From NCBI GenBank assembly GCA_036386395.1, contig DASVVU010000176.1, positions 1-16,532 of the forward strand: DNA of 16,532 nt, given 5' to 3'. This document shows positions 6,214-16,122 of this stretch, one piece after another. Within the stretch, counting starts at the first letter, position 1, and every line of letters begins with the position of its first letter. The notes under the pieces are model-generated. The model worked only from the letters and a program-made list of their open reading frames with translations, made no database searches and had not been told where the DNA came from. The position numbers were made by a program, and so were the translations under genes. This DNA comes from JAJKJG01 sp036386395. GTDB lineage: Bacteria; Pseudomonadota; Alphaproteobacteria; Rhizobiales; Beijerinckiaceae.

Positions 6214-6260
6214 GGCCCGCGTCCGCCACTTAACGTATGTAAGGAAAAGAGGTCCCCCTG

Positions 6261-7790
<1,530 letters not shown>

Positions 7791-7797
7791 TCACCGG

Positions 7798-7880
7798 CCG
7801 TCATGACCGGGCTTGGCCCGGCCATCCACGCCTTCGGCGTGGGCAGGCGTGGATGCCCGGCCCAAGGCCGGGCATGACGG
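7798..7880. repeat. Palindromic intergenic element between atpA and atpG
   Basis: Two 35-base arms (7798-7832 and 7846-7880) are inverted copies with 31 of 35 positions matching, around a 13-base centre. Each arm also contains its own small hairpin of CCGG..TTGG..CCGG type. The centre can form a 7-bp stem, CCACGCC (7826-7832) with GGCGTGG (7836-7842). This is the pattern of REP/RPE-like elements found between genes in Hyphomicrobiales; the family assignment is from memory. The element fills nearly the whole gap and ends 15 bases before the atpG start, next to its ribosome-binding site. Confidence 0.88.
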
Positions 7881-7895
7881 AGCAGAGAAGCAGGG

Positions 7896-8774
7896 ATGCC
7901 AAGCCTCAAGGACCTTCGCAACCGCATCGCCTCGGTGAAGGCGACCCAGAAGATCACCAAGGCCATGCAGATGGTCGCGGCGGCGAAGCTGCGGCGCGCG
8001 CAAAGCGCCGCCGAGGCGGCGCGCCCCTACGCCCAGCGCATGGCGCAGGTGCTCGGCAACCTCGCCTCCGGCATCGTCGCCGGCCCCGAGACGCCGCGGC
8101 TGCTCTCGGGCACGGGGGCGGAGCGCGTCCACCTCCTCGTCGTCTGCACGGCCGAGCGCGGCCTGTGCGGCGCCTTCAACTCCTCGATCGCGCGGCTTGC
8201 CCGCGACCACGCCAACCGCCTCCTCGCCGACGGGCGCGACGTGAAGATCATCTGCGTCGGCAAGAAGGGCTACGACATCCTGCGGCGCCAGTTCGGCGAG
8301 CGCATCATCGACTTCGTGGACCTGCGCGGCGTGCGCCAGCTCGGCTTCGAGAACGCCGACGCGATCGCCCAGAACATCCTCCAGCGCTTCGAGGCCGGCG
8401 AGTTCGACGTCGCGACCCTGTTCTACTCGCGCTTCAAGTCGGTCATCGCCCAGATTCCGACGGCGCAGCAGATCATCCCGGCCGAGATCGAGAGCGGCGC
8501 GGACGGCGGGGGCGGCGACACGGTCTACGACTACGAGCCCGGCGAGGGCGAGATCCTCTCGGCGCTCCTGCCGCGCAACCTCACGGTCCAGATCTTCCGG
8601 GCGCTCCTCGAGAACGCCGCCTCCGAGCAGGGCGCGCGCATGAGCGCCATGGACAACGCGACGCGCAACGCCGGCGACATGATCCGCCGCCAAACGCAGC
8701 TCTACAACCGCTCGCGCCAGGCCATGATCACCAAGGAACTCATCGAGATCATCTCGGGCGCCGAGGCGCTCTAA
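7896..8774 (+). CDS. atpG: F1F0 ATP synthase subunit gamma
   Basis: This 292-residue protein is the gamma subunit, the central rotor shaft of F1. The N-terminal coiled-coil helix starts MPSLKDLRNRIASVKATQKI and continues TKAMQMVAAAKLRRAQ. The middle Rossmann-like domain includes VCTAERGLCGAFNSSIAR. The C-terminal helix has SEQGARMSAMDNATRNAGDM and ends at KELIEIISGAEAL. Length is normal for the alphaproteobacterial form. The ATG at 7896 is preceded by AGAGAAG at five bases, directly after the palindromic element, so folding of that element could affect access to the start. It lies 25 bases before atpD. Confidence 0.98.
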   Translation: MPSLKDLRNRIASVKATQKITKAMQMVAAAKLRRAQSAAEAARPYAQRMAQVLGNLASGIVAGPETPRLLSGTGAERVHLLVVCTAERGLCGAFNSSIARLARDHANRLLADGRDVKIICVGKKGYDILRRQFGERIIDFVDLRGVRQLGFENADAIAQNILQRFEAGEFDVATLFYSRFKSVIAQIPTAQQIIPAEIESGADGGGGDTVYDYEPGEGEILSALLPRNLTVQIFRALLENAASEQGARMSAMDNATRNAGDMIRRQTQLYNRSRQAMITKELIEIISGAEAL

Positions 8775-8799
8775 TCCAAAGACAAGACAGAGGAAACCC

Positions 8800-10278
<1,479 letters not shown>

Positions 10279-10282
10279 CCCA

Positions 10283-10460
10283 CCTCTCCCCGCTTGCGGG
10301 AGAGGCCGACTCGCCCGCAAGTCGGCTGTTGCCGACTTGCGTATTATGAGTGCCGAACTCGGGAACACCCGAGTTCGGCGCGAGCGGGTGAGGGGCTGGG
10401 TTCCGCGCGAACTCCCCCCGCCCCTCACCCCAGCCCTCTCCCCGCAGGCGGGGAGAGGGG
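10283..10460. repeat. Composite of inverted repeats between atpD and atpC
   Basis: The 207-base gap holds at least five inverted repeats. A: 10283-10305, CCTCTCCCCGC against GCGGGAGAGG with one bulge. B: 10316-10341, a perfect 11-bp stem with TGTT loop. C: 10352-10379, a perfect 12-bp stem with AACA loop. D: GGGTGAGGGGC (10386-10396) against GCCCCTCACCC (10420-10430). E: 10434-10459, 12 bp around an AG centre. A and E have the same CTCTCCCCGC core. An outer CTCGC/GCGAG pair (10310-10314 with 10380-10384) encloses B and C. It resembles the REP-type mosaic repeats common in alphaproteobacterial genomes. No T run follows, so it is not an intrinsic terminator. Confidence 0.88.
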
Positions 10461-10485
10461 ATGACCGGACCGGAGCCCTGACTTA

Positions 10486-10887
10486 ATGGCCACCCTTCGT
10501 TTCGAGCTCGTCGCCCCCGAGCGCGTCCTCTACTCGGGCGACGTCGACGCCGTGATGCTGCCCGGCACCGAGGGCGACATGACCGTGCTGCCCGGCCACG
10601 CTCCGGTGATGACTGCGCTCAAGACCGGCTTCATCGTCGTCACCGACCATAAGGACCACGGCACCCGCGTCCTCGTCCGCGGCGGCTTCGCCGACGTGAA
10701 CGCGGCCTCGGTGACCGTGCTTGCCGAGCGCGCCCTCGCCCCCTCCGAGCTTACGCCGGAGAGCATCGATCAGGAGATCCTCCAGGTCGAGATGCAGCGC
10801 GACGCGAGCCACGACCAGTCCTTCAAGGACGCCGCCGACGCCACCATCGTGCAGCTCCGCGAAGCCAAGGCCGCGCTGCAGTATTAA
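10486..10887 (+). CDS. atpC: F1F0 ATP synthase subunit epsilon
   Basis: This 133-residue protein is the epsilon subunit, which joins gamma at the base of the central stalk and can restrain ATP hydrolysis. It starts MATLRFELVAPERVLYSGDV and shows the beta-sandwich pattern LPGTEGDMTVLPGHAPVMTA, LKTGFIVV and RVLVRGGFADVN. The C-terminal helical part is LTPESIDQEILQVEMQRDAS to the end. Length is normal. ATG at 10486 has only GGAG about ten bases upstream, a weak ribosome-binding site for such a gene, and there is no overlap with atpD because of the repeat composite. A short copy of the repeat follows the stop. Confidence 0.97.
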   Translation: MATLRFELVAPERVLYSGDVDAVMLPGTEGDMTVLPGHAPVMTALKTGFIVVTDHKDHGTRVLVRGGFADVNAASVTVLAERALAPSELTPESIDQEILQVEMQRDASHDQSFKDAADATIVQLREAKAALQY

Positions 10888-10888
10888 T

Positions 10889-10912
10889 CCTCTCCGCGCT
10901 TGCGGGGAGAGG
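10889..10912. repeat. Short inverted repeat after atpC, same family as in the atpD-atpC gap
   Basis: CCTCTCCGCGC (10889-10899) faces GCGGGGAGAGG (10902-10912), with one mismatch. It shares the CTCTCC..CGC core of hairpins A and E in the atpD-atpC gap. It starts directly after the atpC stop. No T run follows, so it may protect the 3' end of the transcript rather than end transcription. Confidence 0.75.
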
Positions 10913-10932
10913 GGGCCCGCGTCGATCCCGTC

Positions 10933-10941
10933 TGCTATAGT
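10933..10941 (+). promoter_or_regulatory. Candidate extended -10 promoter for the hydrolase operon
   Basis: TGCTATAGT is an extended -10 (TGn followed by TATAGT). It lies 24 bases before the GTG start of the hydrolase. There is no convincing -35 at 17 bases, which extended -10 promoters can do without. The start point would be near 10948, giving a leader of about 18 bases that contains GGAGG. Confidence 0.45.
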
Positions 10942-10965
10942 CTGCGGCATTCGCGGAGGCGGGGT

Positions 10966-11793
10966 GTGAGCGAGGGCGAGGCGCTGTCCAGTCCGGACGG
11001 GCGGTTCACGTATGCGGTGGCCGGGCGGGCCGGAGCGCCGGTGGTGTTCCTGCACGGCATCGGCGGCTCGGCCTGGGCTTGGGCGCCGCAGCTCGCAGCG
11101 CTCGCCGGCGAATATCGCGCCGTCGCCTGGGACATGCCGGGCTACGGCGGCTCGGCGCCGCTCCCTGAGGTCAGCATCGCCATCCTTGCGGAGGCGCTCA
11201 CCGACTTCCTCGGGCAGCTCGGGCTTGAGCGCCCGGTGCTCGTCGGCCATTCCATCGGCGGCATGATCGTGCAGCAGCTCGTCGCCGAGCGCCCAGACGC
11301 CGCCCGCGCCGTCGTCCTCGCGCAGACGAGCCCGGCCTTCGGCAGCCGTGACGGCGAATGGCAGCGCGACTTCGTCGCGGCGCGGCTCGGCCCCCTCGAC
11401 CGCGGCGCCATCATGGCGTCGCTTGCCGCCGGCATCGTCGGTGATCTCGTCGGCGACGATCCGGACCCTGAAGGACGCGCCCTTGCCCACGCCTGCATGG
11501 CGGCGGTGCCGGAGGCGAGCTACCGCGCCATGGTGACGGCCCTTCTCGGCTTCGACCTGCGCGCGGCGCTGCCGCGGATCGCCGTCCCGGCCCTCGTGCT
11601 GGCGGGCGGGAAGGACACCAACGCCCCGGCCCCGATGATGCGCCGCATGGCCGAGCGCATCCCGGGCGCGGCTTACGTCTGCCTCGACGGCGCCGGGCAC
11701 CTCGCGAACCTTGAGCGGCCCGCCGCCTTCAACCGCGCGCTCCTCGCGTTCCTCTCCGAGCACGCCCTATCCCGCGAGAGCGCCCTCCCATGA
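10966..11793 (+). CDS. Alpha/beta-fold hydrolase
   Basis: This 275-residue protein has the complete alpha/beta-hydrolase set: oxyanion-hole motif HGIGG (30-34), nucleophile elbow GHSIGG with S96, acid D217 in LAGGKDTNAP, and base H245 in GAGHLANLE. The layout resembles 3-oxoadipate enol-lactonase and C-C hydrolase relatives, but the substrate cannot be told. The GTG at 10966 is chosen because GGAGG sits six bases before it and the extended -10 lies just upstream; an in-frame extension to 10900 would include the promoter and repeat region. Its stop overlaps the next start by four bases (ATGA), so translation is coupled to the acyl-CoA dehydrogenase-like gene. It probably hydrolyses an ester, lactone or thioester in the same pathway. 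Confidence 0.88.
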   Translation: MSEGEALSSPDGRFTYAVAGRAGAPVVFLHGIGGSAWAWAPQLAALAGEYRAVAWDMPGYGGSAPLPEVSIAILAEALTDFLGQLGLERPVLVGHSIGGMIVQQLVAERPDAARAVVLAQTSPAFGSRDGEWQRDFVAARLGPLDRGAIMASLAAGIVGDLVGDDPDPEGRALAHACMAAVPEASYRAMVTALLGFDLRAALPRIAVPALVLAGGKDTNAPAPMMRRMAERIPGAAYVCLDGAGHLANLERPAAFNRALLAFLSEHALSRESALP

Positions 11794-13088
11794 CCGCCCC
11801 CGTGACCCGCGCCGCCGCCTCGCCCGATCTTAACGGCCTTCCCCCCGACGCGCCCCTCTTCGACCCCGAGGCGTTCGGCCTGACCCCCGAGGAGGCGGCG
11901 CTTGCCGACAAGGCGCGGGCCATGGGCCAAGGAATCTTCGGGCAGCGCGCCGCGGCCTACGACCGCGACGCCACGTTCCCGACCGAGAACTACCGCGACC
12001 TCCACGCCGCCGGCTTCCTCGCCATCTGCATCCCGAAGGCGCGGGGCGGGCTCGGAGCCGGCTACCGGGCCTACTCCATCGCGGCTGCCGAGATCGGCCG
12101 CTACTGCGGCGCGACCGCGCTCACCTGGAACATGCACGTCTGCTCGACCCTGTGGTCGGGCGCGCTCGCCGACGACCTCGACATGGACGCCGAGACGCGG
12201 GCCGGGCACGAGCGCCGGCGCTCGCTCCACTACCGCCGCATCGTCACTGAGGGCGCCATCTACTCGCAGCCCTTCTCGGAAGGGGGCGCGGCCGCCGCGG
12301 GCGCCGCAGCCTTCGGCACCGAGGCGCGCCCGGTCGCGGGCGGCTGGCGCGTCTCGGGCAAGAAGATTTTTGCCTCCCTCTCCGGCCACGCCGATTATTA
12401 CGGCGTGCTCTGCACCGAAGTCGGCGAAGGGCAGAAGGCGTCGCGCCGCGACACCCTCTACCTCGCGATCCCCGCGAACGCCGAGGGCGTCTCGGTCGTC
12501 GGCGACTGGGACCCGCTCGGCATGCGCGGCACCGTCTCGCGCACGCTCGTCTTCAAGGACGTGTTCGTGGACGAGGACGCGGCCCTGATGCCGCGCGGCG
12601 TGTACTTCCAGGCCGCGACCCGCTGGCCGCACATGTTCCTCACCCTCTCGCCAACCTACATGGGCCTGGCGCAAGCCGCCTACGACTTCACCATCAAATA
12701 CCTGCGCGGCGAGGCACCGGGCACGCCGCCGGTGAAGCGGCGCATGTACCCGACGAAGCAGATCGCCGTCGCCGAGATGCGGATCAAATTGGAGGCGGCG
12801 AAGGCCCTGTGGTTCCAGGCCGTCAGCGAGGCGCGGGCGAACCCGACGAAGGAGCAGGTCCTGCGCGCCTACGCGGCGCAGCACTCCACCATGGAGACCG
12901 CGAACGACATCGCCCGCCTCGCCATCCGCACCTGCGGCGGCCAGGCAATGCTCAAGTCCCTGCCGCTGGAGCGCATCTACCGCGACAGCCGTTGCGGCTC
13001 CCTCATGCTCCCCTGGACCGCCGAGCTGTGCCTCGACCGCCTCGGCCGCGAGGCGCTTTACGAGCCCGGCGAGACGGACGAGGGATGA
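11790..13088 (+). CDS. Acyl-CoA dehydrogenase-family flavoprotein, atypical
   Basis: This 432-residue protein has the acyl-CoA dehydrogenase fold pattern. A helical N-terminal domain (to about 150) is followed by a middle beta domain with YSQPFSEGG (159-167, the position of the usual TEP.aGSD), GGWRVSGKKIFASLSGHADY (184-203) and DWDPLGMRGTVSRTLVFKDVFV (239-260). The C-terminal domain includes RTCGGQAML (380-388) and IYRDSRCGSLMLPWTAELCL (396-415). The position of the catalytic glutamate of medium-chain enzymes, eight residues after YRD, holds Leu (L407). The alternative position in the helix near FLTLSPTYMGLAQ also lacks an acid. It may therefore be a flavin-dependent oxygenase or other reaction type rather than a dehydrogenase. 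It overlaps both neighbours by four bases. FAD binding is inferred from the family. Confidence 0.85.
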   Translation: MTAPVTRAAASPDLNGLPPDAPLFDPEAFGLTPEEAALADKARAMGQGIFGQRAAAYDRDATFPTENYRDLHAAGFLAICIPKARGGLGAGYRAYSIAAAEIGRYCGATALTWNMHVCSTLWSGALADDLDMDAETRAGHERRRSLHYRRIVTEGAIYSQPFSEGGAAAAGAAAFGTEARPVAGGWRVSGKKIFASLSGHADYYGVLCTEVGEGQKASRRDTLYLAIPANAEGVSVVGDWDPLGMRGTVSRTLVFKDVFVDEDAALMPRGVYFQAATRWPHMFLTLSPTYMGLAQAAYDFTIKYLRGEAPGTPPVKRRMYPTKQIAVAEMRIKLEAAKALWFQAVSEARANPTKEQVLRAYAAQHSTMETANDIARLAIRTCGGQAMLKSLPLERIYRDSRCGSLMLPWTAELCLDRLGREALYEPGETDEG

Positions 13089-14671
13089 ACCTCTCGGACC
13101 TGATCGACCGCCAGGCATCCTTCACGCCGGACAAACCGGCGCTGCGATTCGAAGGCTGCGTGCTCACCTATTCGGCCTTCGCCGCGCGGGTCGAGGCGGC
13201 GGCGCGGGCGCTGAAGGCGGAGCTGAAGGTCGGGCGCGGCGACCGGGTCGCGGTGCTGTCTCAGAACCGGCCGGACTACCTCGTCCTGCTCTACGCCTGC
13301 GCCCGCCTTGGGGCGATGCTCGTGCCCCTCAACTGGCGCCTTGCGGTGCCCGAGCAGCTCTTCATCCTGACCGACGCCGCGGCGGGCGCACTCTTTGTGG
13401 AGGAGGCCTTCGCGGCGGTGGTCGCGCTCCTCAGCGAGACGCAGCCGAAGACGCGCGTCGTCGGCCTCGACTTCGCGCCGCCGGGCGGGCTCTCGTTCGA
13501 TCGGCTCCTCGCGGCCGGAACGGGCGACGGCCGCAACCCGCACGCGGACCTCTCGTCGCCGCTGCTCGTCGTCTACACCTCGGGCACGACGGGGCGGCCG
13601 AAGGGCGCGGTGCTGCGCCAGGAGGCCCTCTTCTGGAACGGGGTCATGAGCCAGCACATGCACGGACTCAACCCCGACGACCACGTCCTCACCGTCCTGC
13701 CCCTGTTCCACGTCGGCGGCCTCAATATCCAGACGACGCCTGCCCTCCACCACGGCGCGACGGTGACGCTCCACCCCCGCTTCGCGCCGGACGCCGCGCT
13801 TGCCGCGATTGCGCAAGACCGTCCGACTCTCACGGTGCTCGTGCCCGCCACCATGCAGGCCCTGATAGGACATCCCGCCTTCGCCAAGACGGACCTGTCG
13901 AGCCTTAGGGCCCTCACCACCGGCTCGACCATCGTGCCGCAGAACCTGATCGACGCCTTCGAGGCCCGCGGCGTGCCGGTGCTCCAGGTCTACGGCTCGA
14001 CCGAGACCTGCCCGATCGCGATCTACACCAGCCTCTCCGGCGACCGCTTCCGCCTAGGCTCCACGGGACTACCGGGCCTCGCCTGCGAGGCCAAAATCAT
14101 GGACGAGAACGGCGCCGAGGCGCCGCCGGGTAAGCCCGGCGAGATCGCCGTCCGAGGCCCGAACGTCTTCTTCGAGTACTGGGGCGACGAGGCCGCCACG
14201 CGGGAGGCCCTGCGCGACGGCTGGTATTTTTCCGGCGACATCGGCTCGCGCGACGCCGACGGCTACTTCACCGTCCACGACCGCAAGAAGAACCTCATCA
14301 TCTCGGGCGGCGAGAACGTCTACGCGGCGGAGGTCGAGCGGGTGCTCCTTTCGCACCCCGGCGTGGCCGACGCCGCCGTCATCGGCCGCCCCGACCCGCA
14401 ATGGCAGGAGGTCCCTGTCGCCTACGTGGTGCTGCGGCCGGGCGCGGACCCCGATCCCGCCGCCCTCAAGGCGCACGTCCTCGCGCATCTGGCCCGCTTC
14501 AAGGTCCCCCGCGACGTGATCTTCGTCGCGGACCTCCCCCGCAACGCTCTCGGCAAGGTCCAGCACTTCCGCCTGAAGGCCGGCGCGGAGCCTGCTAGGT
14601 CTGCCGGGATTCGGGATTCTCATTCGAGCTCGGTTTGCGATTCAGGCTCCGGACGGAACGATTCGCCTTGA
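13085..14671 (+). CDS. AMP-forming acyl-CoA synthetase/ligase with altered C-terminus
   Basis: This 528-residue protein is an ANL-superfamily ligase that activates a carboxylic acid to an acyl-adenylate and then to a CoA thioester. Motifs are in order: P-loop YTSGTTGRPKG (164-174), YGSTET (303-308), GWYFSGDIG with D385, the hinge region DRKKNLIISGGENVY (399-413), and the catalytic lysine K491 in LPRNALGKVQ. The substrate is unknown; the neighbours suggest an organic acid or medium-chain acid. The ATG overlaps the stop of the flavoprotein gene by four bases. The family would normally end within about ten residues of K491. Here the frame continues to 528, and from about residue 508 it is encoded by the left end of a decayed insertion sequence, so the last 20 or so residues are not native. 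Confidence 0.92.
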   Translation: MNLSDLIDRQASFTPDKPALRFEGCVLTYSAFAARVEAAARALKAELKVGRGDRVAVLSQNRPDYLVLLYACARLGAMLVPLNWRLAVPEQLFILTDAAAGALFVEEAFAAVVALLSETQPKTRVVGLDFAPPGGLSFDRLLAAGTGDGRNPHADLSSPLLVVYTSGTTGRPKGAVLRQEALFWNGVMSQHMHGLNPDDHVLTVLPLFHVGGLNIQTTPALHHGATVTLHPRFAPDAALAAIAQDRPTLTVLVPATMQALIGHPAFAKTDLSSLRALTTGSTIVPQNLIDAFEARGVPVLQVYGSTETCPIAIYTSLSGDRFRLGSTGLPGLACEAKIMDENGAEAPPGKPGEIAVRGPNVFFEYWGDEAATREALRDGWYFSGDIGSRDADGYFTVHDRKKNLIISGGENVYAAEVERVLLSHPGVADAAVIGRPDPQWQEVPVAYVVLRPGADPDPAALKAHVLAHLARFKVPRDVIFVADLPRNALGKVQHFRLKAGAEPARSAGIRDSHSSSVCDSGSGRNDSP

Positions 14672-14740
14672 CCGATGCCCAATGGGCGAAGATGGAGCCG
14701 GCTTTGTATGGGCACGCCGGCGATCCCGGGCACAGCCCTA
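14606..14740 (+). mobile_element. Left-end remnant of an IS5-family-like insertion sequence
   Basis: The stretch begins with tandem GGGATTC (14606-14612 and 14613-14619) and has further GATTC-type words up to about 14665. The -1 frame relative to the ligase then reads FALTDAQWAKMEP followed by YGHAGDPGHS, which I recognise as the start of an IS5-type transposase. The similarity stops at about 14738, so only roughly the first 135 bases of the element remain. No matching right end or target duplication is identifiable. The exact left boundary is uncertain by several bases. Confidence 0.6.
14653..14740 (+). pseudogene. N-terminal fragment of an IS5-like transposase gene
   Basis: About 29 codons read TERFALTDAQWAKMEP and then ALYGHAGDPGHSPNP. 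Intact relatives usually begin with Met followed by RFALTDAQWAKMEP, so the first codon seems to have changed from ATG to ACG (14653-14655). After GDPGHS the expected continuation is missing and the sequence passes into unrelated intergenic DNA. Without start, catalytic DDE domain or 3' end it cannot be functional. Family recognition is from memory. Confidence 0.55.
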
Positions 14741-14870
14741 ACCCGGCATTAACCGTGCTCGGTGCTTAACTTCTCGGACACCGTCGGAGCCGGCTTAAGC
14801 GCTTGCAGGCCCTTACTTTCGACAGATTTCCGGGCGAACCAGCAAGCAGCGAAATAAGGCTCCGCTTGTG

Positions 14871-14899
14871 TTGCAAAGCGGCACGGGCCGGCCTCATAG
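14871..14899 (+). promoter_or_regulatory. Weak candidate promoter for tolQ
   Basis: TTGCAA (14871-14876) and TCATAG (14894-14899) are 17 bases apart, 30 bases before the tolQ ATG. The -10 is poor. The gap from 14741 to 14928 lies after the IS remnant and must hold the tol promoter unless transcription continues from upstream. I saw no other signal in it. Confidence 0.25.
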
Positions 14900-14928
14900 G
14901 GGCAGGCCCCGGGGATGAGGACCAGTCG

Positions 14929-15654
14929 ATGAATCCTGCCGACGCCCTCCCGGCGGTTCAGGCCGCGCATGACATGTCGCTTCTCGGCCTCTTCTGGAGC
15001 GCCCACATCGTCGTCAAGCTCGTGATGATCGGGCTCCTCGCCGCCTCGGTCTGGTGCTGGGCCATCATCGTCGACAAGACGCTGCTGTTCTCCCGCACCA
15101 AGCGCGCCATGGACCGCTTCGAGGAGATCTTCTGGTCCGGACAGTCCCTGGAGGAGCTGTACCTGAACCTGCAAAGCCGCCCGAACACCGGCCTTGCCGC
15201 CGTGTTCGTCGCCGCCATGCGGGAGTGGAAGCGCTCCTTCGAGGGCTCGGGGCGCTCGGTCGCAAGCCTGTCGCAGCGCATCGACAAGGTCCTCGACGTC
15301 ACGATCCAGCGCGAGGTCGAGCGCCTCGAGGGCAAGCTCATGGTCCTGGCCTCGATCGGCTCGGCCGGCCCCTACATCGGCCTGTTCGGCACGGTGTGGG
15401 GCATCATGAACTCGTTCACCTCGATCGCGGCCTCGAAGAACACGAGCCTCGCGGTCGTGGCGCCGGGCATCGCCGAGGCGCTGTTCGCGACCGCGATCGG
15501 CCTCTTCGCCGCGATCCCGGCGGTGCTCGCCTACAACAAGCTCCAGTCGCAGGTGACGAAGCTCCAGGGACGGCTCGAAGGCTTCGCCGACGAGTTCTCG
15601 GCGATCCTGTCGCGCCAGATCGACGAGCGCATCGCCCACGCCCACGCGGCCTGA
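14929..15654 (+). CDS. tolQ: Tol-Pal system protein TolQ
   Basis: This 241-residue inner-membrane protein belongs to the MotA/TolQ/ExbB proton-channel family. Three hydrophobic segments are seen at about 24-47, 138-160 and 178-202, with a large cytoplasmic loop between the first two, as in TolQ. Family motifs are SIGSAGPYIGLFGTVWGIMN (142-161) and VAPGIAEALFATAIGLFAAI (177-196). With TolR it uses the proton gradient to energise TolA, which keeps the outer membrane drawn in during cell division. Start at 14929 is supported by GAGG about nine bases upstream; an in-frame extension to 14803 is cysteine- and arginine-rich and unlike the family. TolQ rather than ExbB is favoured because tolR and tolA follow. 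The usual upstream ybgC thioesterase gene is absent and the IS remnant lies there instead. Confidence 0.95.
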   Translation: MNPADALPAVQAAHDMSLLGLFWSAHIVVKLVMIGLLAASVWCWAIIVDKTLLFSRTKRAMDRFEEIFWSGQSLEELYLNLQSRPNTGLAAVFVAAMREWKRSFEGSGRSVASLSQRIDKVLDVTIQREVERLEGKLMVLASIGSAGPYIGLFGTVWGIMNSFTSIAASKNTSLAVVAPGIAEALFATAIGLFAAIPAVLAYNKLQSQVTKLQGRLEGFADEFSAILSRQIDERIAHAHAA

Positions 15655-15666
15655 AGGAGCTAAGCG

Positions 15667-16116
15667 ATGGCGGTCGCCGGAATGGCGCATGGACACGGCG
15701 GCGGGCGCCGGCGGCGGCGGGGCAAGCGCCGGGGCGTCATCAACGAGATCAACATGACGCCGTTCATCGACGTCATGCTGGTCCTCCTCATCATCTTCAT
15801 GGTCACGGCGCCGCTGATGACCGCGGGTGTGCCCCTCGACCTGCCGAAGGCCTCGGCCGCGCCGCTCAACGTCGACGTGAAGCCCGTGACGCTCTCGATC
15901 AAGGCCGACGGCAAGGTCTTCTTGGGGGAAAGCGCCCTCGACGACGGCCAGATCGTGCCGGCCGTGACGGCCGCCGCCAGGCAGGGCTTCGAGGAGCGCA
16001 TCTTCCTGCGCGGCGACAAAAAGGTGGACTACGGGCGCGTCGCCCAGGTCATGGCGCTCGTGACCGGCGCCGGCTTCAAGCGCGTCGCGCTCGTGACCGA
16101 GACGGAGCAGCGCTAG
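15667..16116 (+). CDS. tolR: Tol-Pal system protein TolR
   Basis: This 149-residue protein has one membrane segment at about 33-52 within INEINMTPFIDVMLVLLIIF, which contains the conserved channel aspartate D35 used in proton transfer. The periplasmic domain (about 60-149) includes PVTLSIKADGKVFLGE and RIFLRGDKKVDYGRVAQVMA, the usual TolR/ExbD pattern. The cytoplasmic tail is unusually basic, with GRRRRRGKRR at 13-22. A strong GAAGGAG lies upstream of the ATG at 15667, 12 bases after the tolQ stop; a second in-frame ATG at 15682 is less well placed. It acts with TolQ as the stator of the TolQRA motor. Confidence 0.95.
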   Translation: MAVAGMAHGHGGGRRRRRGKRRGVINEINMTPFIDVMLVLLIIFMVTAPLMTAGVPLDLPKASAAPLNVDVKPVTLSIKADGKVFLGESALDDGQIVPAVTAAARQGFEERIFLRGDKKVDYGRVAQVMALVTGAGFKRVALVTETEQR

Positions 16117-16122
16117 GCTGCG

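Noticed and set aside
10889..10920. Intrinsic terminator after atpC
   Set aside because: The hairpin is present but is followed by G and C rather than T's; better read as a copy of the repeat family.
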